This document shows, piece after piece, positions 1 through 7,130 of a DNA stretch of 64,000 bases. Source of the DNA: Saprospiraceae bacterium. Its GTDB lineage: Bacteria; Bacteroidota; Bacteroidia; Chitinophagales; Saprospiraceae. The translations under genes and the position numbers were made by a program. The notes under the pieces were generated by a model. It searched no databases and was not told where the DNA came from. It saw nothing but the letters and a program-made list of their open reading frames with translations. Positions within the stretch are counted from its first letter, which is position 1, and each line of letters opens with the position of its first letter. The DNA lies in NCBI GenBank assembly GCA_013214355.1, contig JABSSL010000001.1:86404-150403 (forward strand). The letters are read 5' to 3'.

Positions 1-281
1 CAAGTCCTTTCTCGAAAGCAGATGAAATATCTGTGTTTGGGTACTACACTTTTGTGAATGAGTTTGACCTCATATTTCAAACTACCCGAAATGAAGAGAA
101 TATTATTCCCTTACAAAGTCAAATGGACTTGGGTTTGACCTATAAGTTTGGGCATAGTGGATTAATTCTGTCATTGCAAACCAATAATCTGCTGGACGCA
201 GAAGTATTCGATAACTACCGAGTCCCAAAACCTGGACGGAACTTCTCCATTAAACTTCGATACCTCATTCAAAGAATATAA
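1..281 (+). CDS. TonB-dependent receptor, C-terminal fragment (cut by window start)
   Basis: The reading frame is open from the window edge (codons begin at base 3) to a TAA at 279-281, so only the last 93 or so residues are present. They show alternating hydrophobic/polar strands and the ending typical of TonB receptor barrels in Bacteroidota: a strand with LQTNNLLDAEVFDNYRVPKPGR followed by a last strand FSIKLRYLIQ. In this family the segment is the last outer-membrane strands. The gene lies 20 bases ahead of a DUF4374 lipoprotein and a PepSY protein, a context known from siderophore and haem uptake, so a ferric-siderophore receptor is the likely identity. The substrate cannot be read from this fragment. 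Confidence 0.8.
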   Translation, partial: SPFSKADEISVFGYYTFVNEFDLIFQTTRNEENIIPLQSQMDLGLTYKFGHSGLILSLQTNNLLDAEVFDNYRVPKPGRNFSIKLRYLIQRI

Positions 282-301
282 ATTTCTAATACGCTTTAAC
301 A

Positions 302-1808
302 ATGAAAGATATACAAAGAGTATTTTTTGTAATCGTACTGGCCTTCGGTTTGATATCAGTTGGTTGCAATAAGGATGATGATGACATGCCGCCACCTAAA
401 ACTAATCCAGTGGCTGGATTTACTTTTGCAGCTAATGAGCTGGCAGTTACATTTACCAATACTTCTACAGATGCTGTTTCTTATAGTTGGAATTTTGGGG
501 GATGGTAATACCTCAACAGAAACCAACCCTTCGCATACCTATGCTGAAGCTGGAACCTACGCTGTCGTTCTCACAGCAACCAATGCTGACCTGATGGATG
601 ATGAGACGCAGTCCGTTAGCGTGGAATTGAATCCCGAAAATGTGAGACAGACTAGTGGATATGTAGTATTGGCGCAGACCGATGACGATACCTGGCTAGC
701 TCAATATTTCGCAGAGCTACCTTCCGGAACCGTTGATATCTCGCAGGGAACAGCCTTCCAGAATTTCTTTCCACTGTCCACTTTGGACGGTGCTATCTAT
801 ACTACACGTACAGATGGGTCTGCTGGATTTGCAAAGATTGGTATTGATGGAAATGAAGCCTTTGTAGAAGATGGCATCATTTCTACGATTAGCGCAGAGT
901 CCTTCTCTATGAGAGTACGGGACGCTGATTTCGGTGTGTTCCACGATAGAAGTGACCCCAATACTTTGAATACCTTCAATCCCACTACGATGGAGGTGAC
1001 TGGTTCTATTGATATGACCATGGCCAATGCGCTATCACCGGATCCTGTACGCTACCAAACCTTTATTTTCAGAGGAGACAATGAGATTTTTGTACCAACG
1101 AGGTTAGAAGCTGGAGGGAATGTTCCTAATATTTCCCTTCCCAAAATTGATATTGGAGCTGGAGCAGTAACGGATGTGGCTGTATTTGAAAACCTAGGAG
1201 ATGTAGTCGTTTTCAATCGATTTGGGCAGAGATACTTAGACGAATCAGACAATTTGTACTTCTTCCATGGGGGAAATATTGGTGTGCCAACGATCTCAGG
1301 TGCAGTGGTGAAAATTCCGGCGGGCGCAAACGATTATGATATGGATTACAGCTTCCCGGTTCCTGAGGTCAATAATCCGGCACTTACTGGACAAGGTACC
1401 TTCCTTTCTACCTTCTACTATTACAAAAATAATATTGGATATGCACTGATAAACGAGGAACTAGATCAGCGAATTATAGATCTAGTGACGGAGCGAGGCG
1501 GTACCCAGAATCTGACGGACGCAGATTTTCAACAGATTCTATTTTGGTTGTTTACTTCTCCTACCGGAGCTTGGGTACAGGTGGATTTAGTGACAAAATC
1601 TGTCACCAAAATTACGGGTCTTCCCCCCCTATCTCCATTCGATGCTTCAAATATGTCTTTTGTAGGGGGCACACCTCATTTTGCCATTGCCAATCCAAGT
1701 GTGAATGCCTTCTACAGGCTGAATGAAATGACGGGCATGGCAGAGAAGGTGTTTGATGTGACCGGTGCTAATATTGCCGGGGTTTTTGACTTATCACTCA
1801 ATGAATAA
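302..1808 (+). pseudogene. PKD-DUF4374 lipoprotein, split by a +1 frameshift in a G5 run
   Basis: The start at 302 gives a lipoprotein signal peptide (hydrophobic residues 7-20, lipobox ISVGC) and the first half of a PKD domain ending SYSWNFG, then an early stop at 506-508. The second half of the same PKD domain (DGNTSTETNPSHTYAEAG) continues in the next frame to the stop at 1806-1808. The switch falls in a run of five G at 497-501; removing one G restores a single 501-residue protein with no other break. The part after the PKD domain resembles DUF4374, a predicted beta-propeller surface lipoprotein found beside TonB receptors and PepSY proteins in Bacteroidota iron uptake loci. The domain call is from memory of the family. 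The shift could be a sequencing error, a phase-variable tract or a true inactivating mutation; the rest of the frame is intact, which favours error or a recent event. Confidence 0.75.
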
Positions 1809-1827
1809 CAGTAAAAAAGGATAAAAG

Positions 1828-2133
1828 ATGGCACTGGCGATACTGACCCTAGCTTGTTTTATGTTTTACGCAACATCTAAGTACTTTCCAAAACAAGATC
1901 TTCCACAAGTGAAAGCTTACAAGGTCCAGTTGCTGGTGTTGGCCAGTGCCATCTCCATTCTGTCTTTATATCTATTCACTAAGTCCTCAGATTTTTCGAC
2001 AGCTCTAATGATTTGGTTAGTAGCCTTCATGACGATACTTTCAGCAGTCATCATTTCGGTTAAAATAAATTTCAAATGGATCTGGGCTTGGGGGATATTT
2101 TGTATTCTATCTCTACTAATTGATCTTAGTTGA
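1828..2133 (+). CDS. Small DUF3325-like inner-membrane protein
   Basis: A 101-residue protein with three or four hydrophobic segments (about residues 1-17, 30-48, 55-76 and 82-99). The pattern of an N-terminal LAILTLACFMFYATSKY helix, a polar linker, then three helices with a central WLVAF motif resembles DUF3325, a family encoded with PepSY-TM proteins and siderophore receptors in proteobacteria. It sits 19 bases after the lipoprotein gene and one base before the next start, so it belongs to the iron-uptake operon. The biochemical role of the family is not known to me. The family match is by eye only. Confidence 0.6.
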   Translation: MALAILTLACFMFYATSKYFPKQDLPQVKAYKVQLLVLASAISILSLYLFTKSSDFSTALMIWLVAFMTILSAVIISVKINFKWIWAWGIFCILSLLIDLS

Positions 2134-2134
2134 T

Positions 2135-2413
2135 ATGCCAGCAAAAGCAGAACATTTATCATCGGGCTGGACACGATTTAGCAAATTGATGGCTGCCCTG
2201 TTTGGGGCCTACCTGGCTACCATTTTCCTTCATCTTAGCATCGCAAAGATGCTAGTAGATGACACTCCAGTCATTATTACTTCTACCTACAGTACCTTCT
2301 TGGTATGGTGTGGATTTATGATCATGATCTATCTGATCAAAAAAGCCTGGATATCATGGGCGATTCTTTTATCCATTATCTCGGTAGGAAGCCTGTTAAT
2401 CTTTATGTCATGA
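2135..2413 (+). CDS. Small DUF3649-like inner-membrane protein
   Basis: A 92-residue protein with three hydrophobic helices. The ATG at 2135 is preferred because it begins one base after the upstream stop; an in-frame TTG at 2120 would overlap that gene. The pattern RFSKLMAALFGAYLATIF, then TYSTFLVWCGFMIMIY and a final hydrophobic helix resembles DUF3649, whose members are encoded with DUF3325 and PepSY-TM proteins in siderophore loci of proteobacteria. Its last codons overlap the PepSY start in an ATGA arrangement, indicating translational coupling. Function is unknown; association with iron acquisition follows from context. Confidence 0.65.
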   Translation: MPAKAEHLSSGWTRFSKLMAALFGAYLATIFLHLSIAKMLVDDTPVIITSTYSTFLVWCGFMIMIYLIKKAWISWAILLSIISVGSLLIFMS

Positions 2414-4026
2414 AAAAATTAAAAGGACTCGCCAGTCGCGCTTATAATTCCATGTTCCATACCCATACGGTGGCTGGAATCGTAATCAGTTTTGCGCTCT
2501 TCGTCATTTTTTATGCGGGGGCTTTTTCTCTTTTTAGACATGAAATCATTCAATGGGAGAACCCAGATATGCGTCAGCCGGTAGTGGAGGATATGGATTT
2601 TGACGCTGTCTTAGAACGCATAGATAGTGCCTATCAACTCAACTTTCATCAGGTCACGAACGTAAACTTCCCTTCTGAGAAACATCCGGTAGTATCCGTC
2701 TACGGCGCTTACAATGATACAGATTCTACTACTCAACGTATGGCGGCGTACATCAGTCCAAAAGATGGCCGTATTCAAGATCTCAATAATCCACTAACCA
2801 CGGTAGGTGACACGATCTATTACTTGCACTACTTCCGCCAGATCCCCGCAATCGGGCTCTACTTGGCTGGGCTGGTTGCCCTTTTCTTTCTCTTTGCCAT
2901 TGTTACGGGCATCTTGATTCACTGGAGAAATCTATTGACTAAATTCTATGCCTTTACAATAGAAGGTAAATGGAAGAATATTTGGACCAATGCACATACC
3001 GTTCTTGGAGTAATAGGTTTACCCTTTCAACTCATGTATGCAGTTACAGGAGCATTTTTCGGGTTGCTCACCTTGATTTTGTTACCAACCGTAATTCTAT
3101 TATACCAAGGCGATACCACTAAGATTTTTGCGAAAGTTCAGCCTCAGCAAGCTATCCAGGTTGCTAAAGATGCGCCAAAAGCCAATCACCTTAGCCTTTC
3201 TGAACTAGCCAACAAGATCAAAACTTCCTACCCTAATCACGAGATTAAGCGCGCCCAATTACGGAACTACGGCAGAGCAGACGCTGTAGTCACCTGGCAA
3301 TTAGATGATGATAAAACCATCACCGCTCCGGGCGTAATATCGATGAATATGAGTGATGGGAAAGTATTAGCAGCGTACAGTATTCTTCCGGATAAGAAAA
3401 CTTACAGAAGTTCCGTTACCGATTTTATTTTCAAATTGCACTTTGCCAACTTCGGAAGCATAAGTTTGAGGGTAATCTATTTCATACTTTCCATGATAAC
3501 TTGTTTCATGATTATCAGTGGGGTGTTAATTTGGAGAACAGCTCGAAATAACAATCGCTATACCGCAAAACAAAAGCTCTTCCACCACCGGGTAACGAAG
3601 GTTTATCTTGCCATTTGCCTAAGCATGTTTCCTGCTTTTGCCATGCTCTTCATCGCGAACAAAACAGTTCCTATGGAAATGGTGGGCAGAGCGGCTCTTG
3701 TAAATGCCATCTTTTTTGTCTTTTGGCTAGCCATCACCATCGCCGGACTTTTCTGGAATAACTATGCGCAACAAAATAGGAACTACCTGATACTTGGTGG
3801 TTTCCTTGCCCTCCTCATTCCGATTGCCAATGGCATAGTCACCGGCGGTTGGGTATGGACTACGATAGTTAGTTACCCATCCGTAGCTTACGTAGATTTG
3901 TTTTGGCTAATGGCAGGACTAACCTCCCTCTATCTATCCTTCTACCAACTGAAAGCAGCTCCAAGCAGTAATCCCCAAATTAAGCAGGATATCAAGATCC
4001 CTGCACCTGAAATGTCAAATGCCTAA
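2410..4026 (+). CDS. PepSY-associated TM protein, putative ferric-siderophore reductase (PiuB/FoxB-like)
   Basis: The 538-residue protein starts at the ATG that overlaps the previous stop (ATGA at 2410-2413); an in-frame upstream start would run through the DUF3649 gene. It has the PepSY_TM layout: a first membrane helix preceded by a conserved HTHTVAGI motif, a periplasmic PepSY-like loop (about residues 60-150), a helix ending GILIHWRN, an AHTVLGVIGLPFQLMYAVTGAFFG segment in which the His is conserved, a second loop, a helix after LHFANFG, and more hydrophobic helices toward the C-terminus. Characterised relatives such as FoxB act as inner-membrane reductases that release iron from siderophores, and the membrane histidines are candidate haem ligands. 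Operon position with a TonB receptor supports this role; the siderophore is unknown. A strong hairpin follows. Confidence 0.8.
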   Translation: MKKLKGLASRAYNSMFHTHTVAGIVISFALFVIFYAGAFSLFRHEIIQWENPDMRQPVVEDMDFDAVLERIDSAYQLNFHQVTNVNFPSEKHPVVSVYGAYNDTDSTTQRMAAYISPKDGRIQDLNNPLTTVGDTIYYLHYFRQIPAIGLYLAGLVALFFLFAIVTGILIHWRNLLTKFYAFTIEGKWKNIWTNAHTVLGVIGLPFQLMYAVTGAFFGLLTLILLPTVILLYQGDTTKIFAKVQPQQAIQVAKDAPKANHLSLSELANKIKTSYPNHEIKRAQLRNYGRADAVVTWQLDDDKTITAPGVISMNMSDGKVLAAYSILPDKKTYRSSVTDFIFKLHFANFGSISLRVIYFILSMITCFMIISGVLIWRTARNNNRYTAKQKLFHHRVTKVYLAICLSMFPAFAMLFIANKTVPMEMVGRAALVNAIFFVFWLAITIAGLFWNNYAQQNRNYLILGGFLALLIPIANGIVTGGWVWTTIVSYPSVAYVDLFWLMAGLTSLYLSFYQLKAAPSSNPQIKQDIKIPAPEMSNA

Positions 4027-4046
4027 AGGCCATAGCCAACCACACG

Positions 4047-4088
4047 TTACCCCTGGGCAAACCAACAATCTTTCCAGGGGTAATTTTT
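4047..4088 (+). terminator. Rho-independent terminator after the PepSY operon
   Basis: Perfect 10-bp stem TTACCCCTGG / CCAGGGGTAA around a 17-base loop, followed directly by five T. It lies 20 bases after the PepSY stop and between convergent genes, and the A-rich opposite flank could let it work for the minus-strand gene too. Confidence 0.8.
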
Positions 4089-4124
4089 CACCCTCCCATT
4101 CACACCAAGTTGTGACAAAGCAGG

Positions 4125-5375
4125 CTAAGCCAATAATCCTTGACTAATCGCTTCAGCAGCCAACCTTCCAGACTTCATAGCCGCATTGATAGAACCATTC
4201 ATCAGATGATCTCCCGCGATGAATAGCCCTGGTCTGAGGGAGAGCTGGTCTTGAGTTACTTGATTGACAACTTGCGTCTGATCAGGCAGTGCATAATGAA
4301 CCTGCCGCGTGTGCAGATGGCTCCAATCCTCTACGCCTTTACCAAACCAAGTAACTAACTCCCTTCGCACCATTTTCTCCAAATTACCTTCCGGTACATC
4401 TGACGCGCCCAGCACAGAAATGGAAACCAGATGTTGTCCCGCTGGCGCGTATCCCTCCGCCACTTGGCTAATGGTACAGATATTATTAGCAATGCGGTTT
4501 GGCAAGGTGTTCAGGGCAATTAGTTTTTGCTGAATAGGAGGCTCCACCGTCGTAAAGTGTAAGTGTGTAGTACTTTGGTGCCGGGTACTTACGGCAGTTA
4601 ACTCTTTCACTATGCTGGTGGCTTCCGTAGCCACTAATATATTTGGCGCAGTAAAACTTGAGCCGTCAGCTAGCTGCACCGTCTGTCCCTTAATTTGGGT
4701 AACCTTAGCACCAGTAACTAAAGACTGATCAGGAAGACCACTTGCCATCTGCTTGGCTATTTCTTCCATCCCCAAATTAGGAATAGCGGCGTAGCCTGAT
4801 CCAAACATTTTAAACACAAAATCAAACATACGTCGACTGGTCGACAGTTCACTCTCCAAGAAAATACCGGAGAAAAAGGGGGTAAAAAAAGAATCGACCA
4901 TCCTAGCACTAAATCCATATTCCTGGCTTAACACATCCGCAGTAGTCTTCTCGTTTCGCTGAAAGATTTGCTCGATCGGCAATCTTGAAAGTCTCCAGTT
5001 CAGTTGTAGAATTCGGAGTTTATCCAGCAATGAACCTGCTTTTGAAAAAAGGGTAGGAAAAAGACTGGATAAATCCCGAAGGGGATCCCCAATTCTATCT
5101 TGTCCTCCATCTGGATATAATAACACAGCACCAGGCTGAAACTTACGAAGTTGTAGCGCATTGTAATCCAATTGAGCCTGCGCCTCTGGATAGGCAGTCA
5201 GCAAAACCTGGAAGCCATGATCCAGTCGATAACCATCTACTACATCCGTCTTCACTCTACCTCCCAACCGATCACTCGCCTCTAACAAAAGGAAATCAAT
5301 TCCCTTGGATTGTAAATGTCGAGCAGCTGTTAAACCAGCCAATCCACCACCAATAATGATTACGCTAGGAGTCAT
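4125..5375 (-). CDS. FAD-dependent amine oxidase / phytoene desaturase-like oxidoreductase
   Basis: A 416-residue flavoprotein. Residues 3-30 form the dinucleotide-binding fold (IIIGGGLAGLTAARHL then a Glu at the end of strand 2 in LLLEAS), followed by the family signature DRLGGRVKTD; near the C-terminus PGLFIAGDHLMNGSINAA is the second FAD contact region. This is the flavin monooxygenase/amine oxidase clan that includes protoporphyrinogen oxidase and carotenoid desaturases. The substrate cannot be inferred: no carotenoid or haem genes are nearby. The ATG at 5375 is preferred to an upstream GTG at 5420 because it lies right before the Rossmann strand. It is divergent from the STAS-like gene. 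Confidence 0.8.
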   Translation of the reverse strand: MTPSVIIIGGGLAGLTAARHLQSKGIDFLLLEASDRLGGRVKTDVVDGYRLDHGFQVLLTAYPEAQAQLDYNALQLRKFQPGAVLLYPDGGQDRIGDPLRDLSSLFPTLFSKAGSLLDKLRILQLNWRLSRLPIEQIFQRNEKTTADVLSQEYGFSARMVDSFFTPFFSGIFLESELSTSRRMFDFVFKMFGSGYAAIPNLGMEEIAKQMASGLPDQSLVTGAKVTQIKGQTVQLADGSSFTAPNILVATEATSIVKELTAVSTRHQSTTHLHFTTVEPPIQQKLIALNTLPNRIANNICTISQVAEGYAPAGQHLVSISVLGASDVPEGNLEKMVRRELVTWFGKGVEDWSHLHTRQVHYALPDQTQVVNQVTQDQLSLRPGLFIAGDHLMNGSINAAMKSGRLAAEAISQGLLA

Positions 5376-5504
5376 CTGTTCCGTTTTATAACGAAACTCA
5401 AAGTGTGCCCAGAAGTTCACTAAATGAGACTATTCTCAAACCTTTCTTCCTTTTTTGGGTTAGAGTACTGCCTACAATGGCAACTTTCAACAAAATTAAT
5501 CGTA

Positions 5505-5903
5505 ATGCGAAACGCATACGCTGACATTGAAAATAAGCAAACACCCCTCATTACCATTCGCTTTACGGGTCATGCTGCGACTGACGAAAGTTTCCAACAG
5601 TATTTAGATGATTTGGAAAGCTTATACGACGCCCAGCAACCGATCTCTTTGATCTTTAATGCCGAAAAAGCCGTATTGCCAAAGTTTAAGCATCAGCAAA
5701 AACAGGCACAGTGGCTAAAGGATAAGGAGGCATTGATGCGAGCATACTGTCGAGGTACTGCCTACGTGATCCAAAGCACAGTAATTCGCTGGGTATTGAA
5801 GGCCATTTTTGCCTTGCAAGCACAGCCGGTACCCTACGCCATTGTGGATACACAACAGGCGGCAGAAACCTGGGCACAAAATCAACTCAAACAAAAGCAG
5901 TAG
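5505..5903 (+). CDS. STAS/SpoIIAA-like conserved hypothetical protein
   Basis: From the ATG at 5505 this is a 132-residue soluble protein (an in-frame start at 5424 would add 27 unconvincing residues). The alternation of a beta strand (PLITIRFTGHA), a helix (DESFQQYLDDLESLY), a strand (PISLIFNA), a helix with KHQQKQAQWLKDKEALMR, then strand CRGTAYVIQS and the closing VPYAIVD strand resembles small STAS/SpoIIAA-like proteins seen in myxobacteria and Bacteroidota. These are mostly uncharacterised. It is divergent from the FAD oxidoreductase. No phosphorylatable Ser typical of anti-sigma antagonists can be assigned with confidence. Confidence 0.55.
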   Translation: MRNAYADIENKQTPLITIRFTGHAATDESFQQYLDDLESLYDAQQPISLIFNAEKAVLPKFKHQQKQAQWLKDKEALMRAYCRGTAYVIQSTVIRWVLKAIFALQAQPVPYAIVDTQQAAETWAQNQLKQKQ

Positions 5904-6152
5904 CCTTTCTTTCTTTAGAAACCACCCTGAAACATAGCGGATACAAGAGTTTGAAAATCACCTAGTCTCTACCTTAAATCTGGGCATTGGTCGTTGCGTA
6001 AGGATGTCCACGTACTTCTTCTTGTTTCCTCCTTAGATTCTGGATCAGCCACCTAAAAAGTAACCTTTTTTGAATCCTATTAGCCGTCTATCATGCCCTT
6101 TCTAAACATGATAGCCTCTGGTGGTATTCGTTCATTAATCAAATTTGACATC

Positions 6153-7067
6153 ATGAAAAGGAATTTGGTAAATCCATTTCTCTTTGCGCTTATCCTCTGT
6201 TTAGGCTTACACTCTTGCGCAGAAGCGCCCAAAAACATTGTTGAGACAGCTACCGCTACAGAATCTTTGTCTACCCTAGTTTCAGCACTACAAGCTGGCG
6301 AGCTCGTAGAAACCTTAAATGGTGAAGGCCCATTTACGGTCTTTGCACCTACTAATGCTGCCTTCGCTGCTTTGCCGGAAGGCACCTTAGACAATCTGTT
6401 GAAACCAGAAAACAAGGCACAACTACAGGCCATCTTGACCTATCATGTGGTGGCTGGCAACATCCTCTCTACCGCTCTATCCGATGGACAAAAAGCAGCT
6501 ACCGTACAAGGGGAAGAAATTACCGTTGATTTAAGTGATGGCGTAAAAATCAATGGAGCCACCGTTACCTCGGCAGACATCTCTACGGCCAATGGTACTG
6601 TACACATTATCGACCAAGTGATCCTACCTCCATCCATGACGGCGGAGGAGCCTAAAACCATCGTCGATTTGGCAGTGGGCACCGAAAATCTATCGACTTT
6701 AGTAGCCGCCGTTCAGGCGGGTGGTCTGGTAGAAACACTAAGCAGTGACGGTCCATTTACAGTCTTTGCACCTACCGATGAAGCATTTGCTGCTCTTCCT
6801 GAAGGCTTATTAGAGGATTTGTTGAAACCAGAAAACAAAGATAAGCTCGTAAGCATCCTAACTTACCATGTAGTAGGCGCCAAGGTCATGTCTACCGATT
6901 TGTCGGATGGACAGAAAGCAGCTACCGTACAAGGAGAGGAAATCACTGTTGATTTATCCGATGGGGTGAAAATAAGTGGGGCCACAGTTGTAGCGCCGGA
7001 TGTAGAAGCCTCGAATGGGGTGGTACACGTGATCAATCAAGTGATCCTACCTCCATCTATGCAGTAA
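6153..7067 (+). CDS. Lipoprotein with two fasciclin (FAS1) domains
   Basis: A 304-residue protein. The ATG at 6153 gives a lipoprotein signal peptide (MKRN, hydrophobic core, lipobox GLHSC); an earlier in-frame ATG at 6093 would bury it. Two FAS1 domains follow (about residues 28-163 and 169-304). Each carries the H1 motif FTVFAPT with FAALPEG and the H2 region with YHVVAG and VILPPSM. FAS1 domains mediate adhesion to cell surfaces or matrix, so a surface or periplasmic adhesion role is likely. The two domains are very similar at DNA level, with a 423-bp period, pointing to internal duplication. It is a single-gene unit with its own terminator. Confidence 0.9.
   Translation: MKRNLVNPFLFALILCLGLHSCAEAPKNIVETATATESLSTLVSALQAGELVETLNGEGPFTVFAPTNAAFAALPEGTLDNLLKPENKAQLQAILTYHVVAGNILSTALSDGQKAATVQGEEITVDLSDGVKINGATVTSADISTANGTVHIIDQVILPPSMTAEEPKTIVDLAVGTENLSTLVAAVQAGGLVETLSSDGPFTVFAPTDEAFAALPEGLLEDLLKPENKDKLVSILTYHVVGAKVMSTDLSDGQKAATVQGEEITVDLSDGVKISGATVVAPDVEASNGVVHVINQVILPPSMQ
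6241..7063 (+). repeat. Internal tandem duplication of the FAS1 domain (423-bp period)
   Basis: The FTVFAPT codons lie at 6333 and 6756, giving a 423-bp (141-codon) offset. The segments around [20 protein letters not shown] (from about 6486 and 6909) are nearly identical, while the first part of each domain differs more. This is consistent with duplication followed by divergence or partial gene conversion. Confidence 0.8.
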
Positions 7068-7094
7068 TGTAGCTATTAGTGTCTTGATATAGTG

Positions 7095-7130
7095 AAGCCT
7101 GAAGAAATCAGTTCTTTAGGCTTTCCTTTT
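7095..7130 (+). terminator. Terminator after the FAS1 gene
   Basis: Stem AAGCCT-G-AAGAA / TTCTT-T-AGGCTT with a 5-base loop and a following TTTCCTTTTCC tract. It overlaps the stop codon of the convergent caspase gene at 7108-7110. Confidence 0.65.

Noticed and set aside
360-500. Start at 360 for the DUF4374 gene
   Set aside because: It lies out of frame inside the signal peptide and first half of the PKD domain encoded from 302; the frameshift explains the open frame.
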